DNA of 64,000 nucleotides from Tetradesmus obliquus (taxonomy: Eukaryota > Chlorophyta > Chlorophyceae > Sphaeropleales > Scenedesmaceae), in NCBI GenBank assembly GCA_030272155.1, contig CP126191.1, positions 1-64,000 on the forward strand, written 5' to 3'. Below, piece by piece: positions 35,001 through 46,312 of this stretch; the stretch's first letter is position 1, and every line of letters begins with the position of its first letter. The notes beneath the pieces were generated by a model, which made no database searches, was not told where the DNA came from, and was given only the letters and a program-made list of their open reading frames with translations. Made by a program: the position numbers and the translations under genes.

Positions 35001-36599
35001 GACAGTGCAGCAAAGCGCTCACCTTGAGAGCGTGCTCTGCTAAGCTGAGGAAGGCGCGCCATACAGATAGCAGCAGCTCCTGACGGTTGCCATTGTTTTG
35101 CAGCACATCCTGCATAACGCACATTGCACCGCAGTTGGAAAGGGTGTGTAACATGAACATACAGCAAATGTTTCGAGATTGAGTTTTAAATGCTTGGCGC
35201 CTGGTGTGTGGATGCTGCAGTTTTGCATGCAGAGGCGACTCCTGCACAGCAGCTACTGGCAGTGGCAGGGGATGCTGTTGTAGATGTTGGTGCGGCTGCG
35301 GGTACCAAATAGGTGCACGCGTTGCATCTCAGCAGTGCAGCTGCTGCTGCTTATGGGTATGTCGGCCAACATTGTGAGCTTACTTTGGTGGAGTCAAAAA
35401 AGCCAACACTGTACACGTACAAGCTGCGGTACAGCTGGTCCACTGCTGCATTGCTGAGGCCAGCCACTAGCAGCTGCTTCCTTGCAAGCCCTGCTGCCGC
35501 AGCGCCTCTGAGGCCAGATGCACGTGCTTGCTGCTGTTGCTGCCGTACAACTCTGTCGCACTGGTTGCCAGCTGCGTGCTGCTGCTGGTGCGGGTGCTGG
35601 CTGCTGCTGAGTGCTTCATCAAGCCAGGCCTCCAGCTGCAGCGAGCCGTCCTGTCTGCTGTTGGTGGCTGACGCCTGCGGCAGTTGCCAAGCACAGACCA
35701 ACAACAAGTCCTGCTGATGGTTGAATTAGTTGTTTCTGCACACCATACCATGCGACTTCTTTGTACAATAAACCGGCATGGCTTGTTCTGCTGCTGAGTG
35801 CACTCTGACTGAACTGACCTTCCTGCCAGCAGATCAAAGGTTAGAATATGTTGAAGACTGGCGGTGAGCAACGTGCTAGCTCTCACCAGCTGTTGCTGCT
35901 GTTGCCATGGATCCAAGCCCAACAGCATCCCAGGCATGCTGCTGGTGGCACCTGGGCTGCGTCCCAGTGCGTATGCCATGAGCTCAGCCTTGCGTGCTCT
36001 GCGCATCGGCGACCAGGCCTGACCTGCACTGCTGCCAATGCTGCCTGATATTGGCATCTCATACAGGTCTGCATAAAAACAATAAGAAGTACGTGCACTG
36101 CAATCAGGTGCATCAAATTTGTACATGCAGAGCCAGTGATTGCTGGCATCTGCCTCATCACCCCTGGCTGTTGTCGCTGCTCCATCACTCCGCCAACACA
36201 GAGAAAAGCCTGGCATGAACACAGGCGTAGCGTCGCTGCCATGACTTGTCCAATTGCCGCCACATCTACATACCTCCTGACTTCCGCAGTGGAGGCAACG
36301 ACACTGACTTGGCAGAGTCATACTCTCTCTCCCCTCCCGCCATTGAAGCCCGCAGTGCTGCTGCTGCGCCATGGACTGCAGGACTGCAATCAGAGGTGCT
36401 GCTGTGCCCCAGCCTGCCTGCTTGAGCTCCTTTGACTGCTTCTGCAGCTCTGTCGGTTGACTGGTGCGGGCGTAATGACAAAGACAACAGTGTGAGCACT
36501 GCAGCAGTAGCAGTGGCATGGTGTCCATGATGCCGTAAACGGGCTGAGAAGAAGCACCTGACACGCTTCGGCAAAGGTTGACGGCGCCGATGATTTCAT
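25068..36599 (-). CDS. Gene A copy 1: large coiled-coil protein of unknown function, 28 exons, complete
   Basis: Exons (5' to 3'): 36599-36558, 36460-36274, 36068-35887, 35710-35384, 35109-35023, 34810-34721, 34508-34413, 34283-34008, 33850-33401, 33182-33052, 32972-32837, 32686-32528, 32259-32107, 31913-31788, 31532-31419, 31197-31063, 30854-30647, 30315-30161, 29921-29694, 29409-29254, 29023-28919, 28626-28519, 28357-27856, 27689-27305, 27098-26962, 26784-26417, 26136-25967, 25770-25068. Phases agree throughout, giving 1971 codons. Residues 1-250 are low-complexity; a conserved-looking block VDQLYRSLYVYSVGFF follows. About 340-1220 is nearly continuous coiled coil with heptads such as LEEQVEQLQLDVAEKQQ. 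The C-terminal ~750 residues mix helical blocks (ALELLLAAWLAQRTADQQQL, LDDSLEGCAAAGEVWQLYRR) and low complexity. Intron 26 is GC-AG (donor GCAAGT at 26416-26411). A scaffold or cytoskeletal/ciliary role would fit but is only inference; I do not recognise the family. The last codons lie outside the duplicated unit, so this copy has the native end. Confidence 0.85.
29025..29090. repeat. CAG/CTG trinucleotide tract in a gene A intron (copy 1)
   Basis: Roughly 60 bp of CAG repeat with CAA and AAA interruptions lies immediately upstream (in gene orientation, as CTG) of the exon starting at 29023. It occupies the polypyrimidine-tract position. The same tract is in copy 2 at 46262-46327 with no length change that I can see, notable for a normally unstable repeat. 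Confidence 0.9.
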
Positions 36600-38152
36600 G
36601 TAAAGCTTTCAGGTCATCACGGGCCCAGTTGAGGCGAGGTGCTGCTTACGACGGTCAACCTGATGACAAGACAGTGTTCGCGTTCTCGCTTGATCCTGGA
36701 TTTCTGATGACAAGTTGCATGAAACCATCTCATTATTCACAACGCACATCACGTCGTAACGTATGAGTCGTACCGCAGATGTAGGGCTTGAGGGCACAGT
36801 CACACCTGCAGTTCACTGTTCTTTCCTGACACCTGCCGAGTGATGGCCTCCTAAGGCTAGCGATTTGACTCATTATGCTGTACTATGCTTTTTCATCATT
36901 ATCAACGGTATTGTTCCTGTTGTAATGAAGCAGTTGGTGCAATTGTGGGGTACAAAGGAGCTAGTGCTGTCTAGCCCGGGTCGCCCAGACTAGTAGTAAT
37001 AGCTAGCACCTAGTAGGCACAGAACATCAGTGAGACTCCCAACAACAGACGTTCAGAGCTGCTATAGTCGGCTAGCGCCGGGATTGTGGGGAAACATGGC
37101 TGGCACAGTGCGCCAACAGCTCCATCAGCCCAAGAGCTGATCAGCACTGGCAGCAGCAACAGTGCTCAATTGAGGGCCAGTTACCTGGCAAACTGCGGAC
37201 TCGATCAGCGACAACACGATTACGCTTGACAGCCATACCAAAATGGCTGGTGTTGCGGCGGTCTGCCTCTGTATCAGTTTGAGCCACCGGGCTGCAGCTG
37301 TTCCACTCGACTCAGCCACGGCTGCTCAAGAGCTGACACTTGGCAGGCCACCACAAGCGCTGGTACCAGGGCGCCGGTGCACCAGTGCGCCACCCAGCTG
37401 CAGGCTCTGACAGCTGCCCTGCAGAGTTCCAGGAACGCCGCAACTCTGCTGCAAGAAGTTTGCACCCTGTGCACTGCTATGTACAGCAATTATGAGGCAG
37501 CTGCAGCTGCCACTGCAGTGCATCTAACGCGCAACACGGACACACAGCAGCACAGCAGGCTGGCAACCCTGCATCGTGTATGATGGACGGCCAAGCCTTG
37601 CCTGCATTGAATCAAACACATGACAGGTTCATACATGGAGTGGAACAAGCTCTCATCACCGGCAAGCAGCCCTTGCAGGAAGCCAACTCCACAGCACTAC
37701 AGCTGGAGCGGCGGCGCAGGGGGGCTGTGCTGTGTAGTCAAGTGATGACAGTGGCTGATATCCCATACAATGTAGGCTGGGGCTGGCTTAGCCAGCTATC
37801 AGCTGTAAAGCAACCTTGAACCAGCTGCATGCACTGCAAGTGTCCGACACATAGCACTGCCACAGCTGTACAGCAGTGTGAAAGCTTGCTGTTGCACACA
37901 GCTTATGTCACTCCAGCACCCCAAGCCCGCAGGTTGTTCAAGCGCATAGAGATGCTCTGTACCACCTATTCATTTTTTTGTTGGGCGTGGGTTACTTCAG
38001 ATGACCTGCAGTCCCCCCCCCCCCCCCCCCCCCCCCCCGTCGCGGCGTGCTTGAACCAGTGAGTGTCAGGCCGCGGCGGCCTGTACCATGCAGCAGCAAG
38101 CTGCGAGGTCTTTGTAGGTTGAAATTGGACTCTGTGCTGTTTTCTTTGACAT
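36600..38152. other. Divergent intergenic region between gene A and gene B (copy 1)
   Basis: It contains the gene A promoter, the poly-C tract (38013-38038), and several short frames. The frames at plus 37242-37409 (start MAGVAAVCLCISLSHRAAAV, signal-peptide-like), plus 37377-37583 (helical) and plus 37580-37819 are modestly protein-like but do not join through plausible introns. A minus frame at 37319-37125 has one hydrophobic segment (AILVWLSSVIVLSLI). None is supported enough to call. Confidence 0.45.
38013..38038 (+). repeat. Homopolymer of 26 C (copy 1)
   Basis: An uninterrupted run of 26 C in the divergent intergenic region. The copy 2 equivalent has 21 C. The G-rich strand could form a quadruplex, and the run is also a likely place for sequencing length error. 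Confidence 0.95.
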
Positions 38153-38624
38153 TCAATATGATTCATCGTGGTCAATGGAGTTGATCTGGCCTTGCGCGGC
38201 CAGCATCGCTGCGCAGACCAGCGCCAGGTCAACGCTGTGCAGCCCGCCAAACACGCGCCGTGCATGCGGATCCTGTCCATCACAATCACATTGCTGCTTG
38301 TTATTTTTGGTTCCTCGGATGAAAGCTGGTGTCGTTACAACACTGCTGTCATGACCTGCTGGCGAGCAAAGACCAAGCGCGCCAAGCCATACACTTCATG
38401 CAGGGCCCGCAGGCTCACCCCACAGGTGCTTGATCATATTCATGACGTCATTCAAAGTATTAGGTACTCATTTCAGATGCTGATTGTCCGCCACCTCCTC
38501 GCGATGCTGTGAGCTACGCAACTATTACTTCACGCGCCCGCCGCTCCTGCATCCAAGCTTGCATTATAACTTCATTCAGCTGTGCATCAGCAAGACTGGA
38601 CAAGGCCAGGGCGGGCAGCCTGAG
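38153..38624 (-). pseudogene. Candidate decayed or unresolved small minus-strand gene (copy 1)
   Basis: Several minus-strand blocks read like real protein: 38624-38529 (LADAQLNEVIMQAWMQERRA), 38506-38471 (HREEVADNQHLK then stop), about 38430-38356 (GVSLRALHEVYGLARLVFAR) and 38272-38153 (DPHARRVFGGLHSVDLALVC onward, ending in a stop). The last two join in phase through a GT-AG intron (38355-38273). The first two are separated by only 22 bases, too short for an intron, so that join looks like a frameshift. I find no start codon and no family. It may be a pseudogene, a gene with errors, or chance; it lies head to head with gene B. Confidence 0.3.
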
Positions 38625-38635
38625 CTACACCACGA

Positions 38636-41578
38636 ATGGCTTCATTTTTGATCGTAGCAGACGACGCCGAACAGGGTCCTGCAGGTTTTGATTCGACCAT
38701 CAACGCTCTCTTGCTTCTGGGCTCCTGCAACCAGGTAGGTCTAGCTGGCCTGCCTCGCCCGCGCAAGCACTATTTCCCAGCACGCCTAGCTTACCATACC
38801 GCTTCTACGCAGGCAAAACTAAGCTTTCCTCATGGAGCAATCGAGATCGAAGTCACCGGTAGCTTCGCTTCGGTCCAGCCCCAGCGGCGAGGCAGAGGCA
38901 GCACCAGGGGCGGGGCCAGCACATGGTGGCCTGCCCGGTTCCAGTGGCTGCTGCAAGCGCACATATCAACCAGCAGGGAACTTGACATGCTCACTAGGTC
39001 ACCGGTGAGGTGCTGGGCGCTGCCAAACTGCCTGGCTGCAGCTGAGATGTTGCATGTTTGATAACGTCGGTTCTTCATGCAGCTTCAGGGGTGCTAGCCT
39101 GTCCTGGCCTGGGCCAGGATATGCCTGGTTGTGGTCTCTGCTATCCTGCACAGGGCAACTATGTGGCTGCTTGATGTTACAAGAAGCGTCGCAAATGCGC
39201 TCGGTGTTGGCTGTTGGCGTTGACACATGATGATGGCTGTGAATTTGCAGGTGCTGGTTCTGAGCTGCCCCTGCCACGCCAGCAGCGGCCCCTGCAGCAG
39301 TCCTACAGAGGCAGTGCAGTTCATGCAGGAGCACAGCGCGCACAGCGCACCCTGGGCGGAGCAGCTGGCGCAGCCACAGCAGCTCAGCCAGCAGCTGGCA
39401 CAGGAGATGGCCCAGGTGCAGCAGCACCAGCAGGAGGCGCTGGCACTGCCCATCCAGCGCACCGCTGCGCTGCTGTGCTTGGAGGCGGCGCACCATGTGC
39501 TGCGCACACGCCTGGCCAGCAATGCGCAGCTGCGGCAGCTGGCCCGCGAGGTGCTGCAGCACCCGGTCATGTGGCACGTCAGCAGCTGCTACCGGCCTGC
39601 TCCCATGCGCAAGCCGCCTGCGCTGCGCTCACCGCACCTGATGTGGCTAGCAGTGGGCGCGCCGCCCTACAACCAGTCGGCGCCGCTGCTGCCAGCAAGT
39701 GTGCGGCATTACAGCCTTGAGGCGTGCGCCCTGGTGTGCTGCATGCGCGCCTGCAACCTGCTGCCGCAGCAGCCATCGGAGCTGCAGGTGTCGGCAGCAG
39801 TGGTGCAGCTGCTGCTGCAGCTGTGTGAGGGCGGCAGCGCAGCTGGCGCCAACAAGGCCGAGCAGTGGCGGCGCGAGCTGGCCGAATTGAGTGACGGCCG
39901 ACGGCCTTTTGTCGAGGCACTGCTGCAGCTGCGGCACCTGAAGCTGGCGCACATAGTGGCAGCTGCTGCCGACCCCAGTTTTAACCAGCAGCTCAACTTC
40001 TGTGTGCTGTGCGGCCAGGCGCAGTCTGTCGTGCCGCGCGACCCGCTGCTGCACTGCAAGAGCTGCTGCCAGTCGTTCCACGTGTCCTGCAGCCTTGACG
40101 AGGGCGTGGCTCCCAAGCTGTACAGCATGCAGGCCTACCCCGCTGCGCGCGCAGGCACCTGCCTGGGCTGCCAGCACTTCCCGCTGCGCGCCACAGCAGC
40201 AGGCGGCGGCCTGCCCTGGAACCTGGCCCTGGAGCAGGAGGAGGAGGAGGCGCAGCAGCAGCAGCAGCAGCAACCGCGCGCACCGCGCCGCAGCAGCAGC
40301 CAGGTGGCGCTCGCAGCCAGAGCAGAGGCGGCGCTTGCACAGCCACCTCCTGCATTCTCAGCCAAGGACCTTGCAGCAGCGCCAGTGGAGCTACCAGCAG
40401 CAACAGTGGCTGGCAGTGGCATGCTGCGCGCAGCCAGCCCCGTGATGCCGGTGATGCCATACATCAGCCTGGGGCACACTGGGGTGGGTGCAGACATTGC
40501 TGCTGCAGCTGCTGCCTCTGCAGCCGCCATGCAGCAGTATCGCAGCGCAAGCGGCCCTGCTGGTGGCAGCGCCGGTCTGGGTGGGCATGGCTCAGCTATG
40601 GGTGCTGATGCTGATGCTGATGCCCACGCAGCAGCGCTCGGCATGGCAGCAGCAGCATTGGTGTGCAGCGACGCTGGCATCACAGACTCTGGCGGCACGC
40701 CAGCAGCGGGTGGCAGCAGTGAGCCGGATGACGATGAGGCTGATGGCGGCGCGGGCAGCAGGAGCAGCAGCGATGACGGCGTGGATGATGCCACACCAGC
40801 CACAGACAGCTCCGAGCAGCAACAGCAGCAGCTGCTGCAGACGCCGTGGGATGCTGCTGCTGCAGTGCGCCTGCCGCCAGCAGGCACTGCAGCGGGCGCG
40901 CCGGGCTTTGGCATGGGGCGCAAGGCCAAGGCCAAGATGGCAGCAGCAGCGGGGGCGGCAGCAGCCAGCAGCGGCCAGCCGGCCAAGTCTGCCAAGGGCA
41001 GCGTGCGCGCGTGCGTGCCGCTGCCTGGCATGGCTGCGCCGCCGGCTGCGGACGTGCAGCAGGTGCGGCAGCAGGTGCTGGAGCGCGTCACAGCGCGCGG
41101 CATGACGCTGGCCAGCCTCACCTGCCGCACGCTGCTGCGCCATGCGCTGCTGCCCGAGGGCCTGCGCATCGACTTTGTGGGCAGCAAGGGGCGCTTCAGC
41201 GTGGTGGGCTGCACACCACCCGGGCCGCACGGCGCGGAGCAGCAGCTTCAGTGCACGGTGCCCGGCTGCGCGCGGCTGTTTGGCACCTGGCAGGCTGCTG
41301 AGGTGCATGCGCGGCCCAACCAGAGCAGCAGGCGGCACAGCACTGAGGAGATGCGGCTCACAGGCAGCAATGTCAGCGTGAAGGAGCTGGTGAGGCTGGT
41401 GCAGAGCAGCAAGCAGCCACGCCAGCAGCAGCAGCAGCAGCACCAGCCGCAGGTGCACACGCTGCCACTGTCGGGCCCGTTTGCAACTGCGGCAGCCAGG
41501 CCGCCGCCAGTGCAGGTGGCAGAGCAGCAGCATGCAGCGCCGCTGCCCTCCCCAGACTACCAGCCCCAGTTCCCATAA
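38636..41578 (+). pseudogene. Gene B copy 1: PHD-finger protein gene, cut by a nonsense change and by the duplication junction
   Basis: Exons 38636-38734, 38813-39004 and 39251-41578 encode the same protein as copy 2 for 872 codons. A C-to-A change at 41578 then turns TAC into TAA. Even without that stop, the frame would enter foreign sequence at 42356 and end at 42362-42364. The PHD finger and the TDBD-like region are retained, but the Gln-rich and helical C-terminal ~650 residues are lost. The transcript has no native 3' end and points into antisense of gene A copy 2. A truncated protein could still be made. Confidence 0.85.
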
Positions 41579-41725
41579 TACAACTTTGGTGTGCGGTTTG
41601 GCTCCTACGGAGCGCAGCAGCAGCAGCCGCGCAGCAAGAGGCTGCCGCCCAGCCCTGCACAGCCTGCCGAAGATGATGCTGCATTTGCGCTGCAGCTGCT
41701 GTCCTCTGCAGCAGCCAAGCGCGAG

Positions 41726-44700
41726 TCACCGCAGCAGCAGCGGCCAGGGCCTGCAGCAGGCGGCGACCTGGGGCGGCTGCCCTTCCCTGGTGTTGGCGGG
41801 CGCGCTGCAGCACTGGCGGGCAGCAAGCGCTGGCTGGAGGTGGGCGAGGCGGTGCTGCCCGATAACAGCAGCGACGTGTCTGTCACGTCCACTGCAGCAG
41901 CAGCGGAGCGTGCAGGCGCGGCCGGCAAGCAGCACAAGCGCCAGCGGCTGGAGGCGGGGGAGCTGCTGCAGCTGGGCAGGGACTATGCACCCCAGCAGGA
42001 CCAGCAGCAGCAGCCTGCGGGCCAGGCAGCGCGGCAGCAGGATGACAAGAACGCGCTGCTGCAGCAGGTGCTGCAGAGCCTGGAGAAGGTGAAGGTGCAG
42101 GGCGGCGTGGTGAGCCCGCTGGTGGTGGCGCTGCGCGTGATGGCCGCTGACGAGCGCATCCAGCCACACCTGGTGCAGGCCATCACCTCGGGCGACGTGC
42201 GGCTGTTGCAGCAGCAGTTGGATTTCTGGTCGCCTGAGACGCAGCGCAGCGGCGGCGCACAGCCCAGCAAGCGTCACTGGGAGTATGATGCGCTGGAGCA
42301 GCGGGGCGTGGCGCAGCTGGTGCAGGCGGTGTGTAGGCTGGGCAGCCAGGAGCAGGTTGCCTGATGCGCCACGATTCATGGCGGGCTGCAGAGGGGAGCC
42401 TGGCCTAGCCAGCAGCGCAGCAGCACCTTGCAAGCGAGTAGCTGCCGACACTGGCCTGGCTTCTACATTGCTGCCAGATGCCACAACACCACTGCCATTC
42501 CTGCTGGTAGCTGCGGAGCTGAGCTCATCACTGGAGTCCGCGCCCGTCAAGCACGCTGCTGATGAGGGGCTGATGCCGGAGGGGCTGAACAAGCTCCCCC
42601 CAGCAGCAGCCTCACAATCAATGTTGGTGGCAACGCCATCTTCTAGCCGAGTGACACTGGTGACAGTCTCACTGCCCGCAGGTGCGCAACCATCACTGGC
42701 AGGCGATGGCTGCGCACTGCTGCCACCAGCGCCTGACAACAGCAGCGCACTCAAGCCAGTGCCAACTGCAGGTGCGAGTGGCGCAACAGGCTGGAACTTG
42801 CCATGGTGGCTGTAGAAGCCCAGGATGCGCCTGTAAAGCTGCCACACCTCCCCAGCTGCCGCGCAGCCCTCCAGGCTGTCGTCCAGGCGCTTCACCAGGC
42901 CCTGCAGCGCTGACACCTCAGGCGCCACAGCAGGCAGCCGCTTGGGCAGCGTGCGCAGCAGCTCCTGCAGGGCAGGCTTCACCGCCCGCCACGACTCCTC
43001 CAGGAGCCTGCGCAATGCAGCAAGCAGAGCACGCAAGGTCAGGCAGATGCTGAATATGAACACTCAAGAGCAGTGTACGACGAGATAAGGAGGCATCCAT
43101 GCTAAATGTGAGCAGGCTGCAGGCCTTGCACACCGCCGCATTGTAAATTGTGACTAAGTGACTAATCAATAAAGCAAACATCCATGCCGATGCAACGCCT
43201 TACCTGTACTCGCTAAAGGGCGGGCGGTGTGTGATGGCTGGCTGACGACGCAGGTGCGCCCCACAGCCCACCAGGCCGGCATCAAGCAGCGCAGCAGCGC
43301 AGCCAGCAGCGCTGGCAGATGCCTCGCCAGGCCCACTGGCACGCAGCGCTGCTGAAAATAGTGCCATATGCTGCTGGGATGACATTGCTACAGCAGCGCC
43401 AGGGCATACCTGTACGAGCAAGCAGCAATGCCACGGGCAATAAGGGAGGGTGCAACCACATGCAAGCACCGCAGCGGCAATGGAGGGTGATATTGTTGCC
43501 AAGAAGTAACCGCCCTTGCAGCTGTGCCACACATGGGCTGCGTCTGTTTGCAGGGACCAGCACAGCAACATGCTTCACCTGTCAGGAGCATAAAGGTTTT
43601 GCACAACGAATACCTCAGGATGCAAGGTTGCTCCTGCCTGCAAGCCCACTTGCCTGCTTCAGCAATGCCGCAAAGTCGTCCTGCAGCGCCATGCCCCGTC
43701 CCTTGCTGTCGACCATGCGCACCAGCACCTCCAGCTGCTGCTGGTCGGCAGTGCGCTGGGCCAGCCATGCAGCCAGCAGCAGCTCCAGCGCATCATCAAC
43801 CTCAAGGGTGTTGTCACTGCTGCCGCCTGCAGCGCTGACTAGCGCATCAGGCAGTGCTGCAAGCTCCGGGCAGGCAGGCGCCAGCGTGGGCTGCAGCACC
43901 TCTGCTGCCAGCTGCAATGCTGTGCATGCCATCACCTGGCTGCTGCCCTCTGTGGCCTCGCCCGTCAGGGGCCCACACGAGCAGTGCAGGTGCGCCATGA
44001 AGTGCAGCAGCGCACCGACACCTGGCAGACGCCACACCCCAGAAACATGCAAGGTTATGGCTGCTTGTGCTTTGTGTTTTACCAGCACAGAAGTGTGTCG
44101 CATCAGATTTCCGACCTGCAATGCGCATAAACTGTGCAGCGCTGCAAGTACAAGTGCCGGTGACAAGCCTCACAACACGCTAACAACCTATGCCTCACCT
44201 GCTGGTGGCACCACAGGCTCAAGCAGCCCCAGGCACCTGCCAAACAGCCTGGCACGTTTGCTGCGTGGCGCTGCCTTGCGCAAGCTGACTACCAGTGCGG
44301 TGCAATGTGCTTCAGCGGCTAGTTGGCCACCCAATCTGCACAGCAAGCAATGGCAGCAGCACCCATTGGGGCATCAAACAGCAGGCATTTGCAAACATAC
44401 GCAACACCTGGTCAGACCTGCTCTTACATGAATGTGGTTAAACCCAAGCATAGCAACCACATACGTTGAGTTGCCTAGCAGGCTTGCAACTGCAAGTGCT
44501 TCACAGTAGTAACATTGCCTGCATGCAGCAGTTGGCCACACCTTGCCATGAAGAAGTCGTACACGCAGCCCTCCAGGTCAGGCCTGCTGCGGCTGCTCCA
44601 CCAGGCTGACACCAGCGCAGCACCCTTGGATGCAGCGCCACCACCACCAGCATCACCAGAGGTGTCAGCAGCACCACTGCTGCCAATGCCAGCGTCTGCA

Positions 44701-46262
44701 GGTGCCGCGCCAGTGCCAGATGCCCGCACGCCTGTGCCTGATGCTCGACCACCAGCGCCCGCTGCACTGCAGCCAGCAGCATCTGCCTGTGCATCTGCCT
44801 GTGCATCGGCAGTGATCTTGTGCAGCAGCAGCTCACCGACCATGACAGCCAGGCTGTCAGGAGTGAAGCTCAAGCCGGCTAGGCCCACAGGAAGAGACAG
44901 CACAGTAGCAGCCAGTCGCTGGGGCCCTGCAAACCACAGCAGCACAACAACAAACGTCACCCCTGGTCAGTAGACAGAGTGCTTGAAAACGCTTGACAGC
45001 TGGAAAGCAGATGAGCCTGTACACGCTAGATGGAAATGTGATGCTTTTGCTGTGCTGGTGAATCGTTGAGGTATCCAGGCGATGCAGCTCACCGCTGTTG
45101 GCTGTGCCAGCAGCTGCCTGCCTGTTTGCTTCCGCCACCACATCTTGCATGGCCTGCCTGGCTGCTGCCCAGGGCCCCACTTCCTGGTGCGGGTGCAGCC
45201 AGCGCTTGCCAGCACTGCCAAAGCCACCTCCAGCGCCGGCATCACTCAATGACATGCTGCCTCTGGTTCTGCTGCCACTGCTGCTGCCATTGCTGCTGCC
45301 ATGTCGGCTCGAACGGGACTTGCTGCCTGTGCTGCTTTTATCTACTGCTGGCTCAGCATCACTGCCAGGCATGCAGGCAGCACGTGCACCCTGCCGCAGC
45401 GCCCAAGCTTCAGCGGCCATGAGCCCCAGGCTAGCCTGCAGCTGAGCAATGCGGCAGCGCAGCGCAACGGCTGCCGCCTCTGCTGCCTTGGCTGCCTGTG
45501 CTGCACGTGCTCGCTCTGCCAGCTGCCGCTGCTCTGCCAGCTGCTTGTCTGCCTGGTGCTTGGCCTCAATGCCCTTCAGGGCAGTGCTGACCGCCTGCAG
45601 GCGTAAGCATGGCACGGCAGATCATTTCAAGCACCAGCAGCACGTATGTGTCACAGGAGTGTGACTGTACAGGTGCTTGCAGGAGGCTGTCCCACATGTT
45701 GCCAACAACACTTGTTCTGCGTCACCAGCCAGTGTACCAACAACGCGCCGCCCACCTGCTTTGCCGCCTCCAGCTCTGCCTCCAGGCCTGCGATGCGCTC
45801 CTCGCTGCCGCTGGCATTGAGCTTGATGCGCTCACGCTCAGACTTGAGGTTAGACACCTCCACCTAGCAGGGGTACAGGAAAAACGGGTGGTTTGATCAG
45901 GAACAGGTGGCAAGCGTGGCGACTGAACTAGTTTGGCGCTGCAGTGTGCACAGCAAGAGGCAGCCACATCATGCGGAGCTTGTAAAGGCCATCACCACCA
46001 ACAACAGACAGCATCCACGCGTCATGCATCACATGCAGCAGCATGTCAGGGGTGTGCTGCAAGGACATCTAAACATAGCCAACCAGGTGTTCACAGCGAC
46101 CAGGCGGCAGTAAGCCACCTGATGCTGGCAGCCGCCACTGGCAGCCCCCGCCCACCTGCAAGAAGCTGATGACGGTGTTTGCCCGCTGCAGCTTCTCCTC
46201 CCCCAGCGCCTTGTCAGCCTGCAGCTCACTGATGCGTGACGTGAACTTGTCAATGCCGCTCT

Positions 46263-46312
<50 letters not shown>

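Larger units (their letters stand above)
25116..42352. repeat. Copy 1 of a 17.24-kb direct tandem duplication
   Basis: The sequence from 25116 is repeated from 42353 with a constant offset of 17237 up to the poly-C tract at 38013, and 17232 after it. The unit contains gene A except its last ~16 codons, the divergent intergenic region, and gene B up to codon ~1130. Left breakpoint CTGACAGGTTGC, right breakpoint GGAGCAGGGCCC and internal junction GGAGCAGGTTGC share CAGG. Confidence 0.98.

Noticed and set aside
37242-37819. Short plus-strand frames with a signal-peptide-like start and a helical segment
   Set aside because: They lie in different frames, the only connecting intron would be about 45 bases, and a competing minus-strand frame is equally plausible; left as unassigned.
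40135-41214. 359-codon minus-strand frame (and its copy at 57367-58446)
   Set aside because: Antisense of the Gln/Ala-rich gene B exon; made of Ala, Ser, Pro and Cys runs from GCN/CAG repeats.
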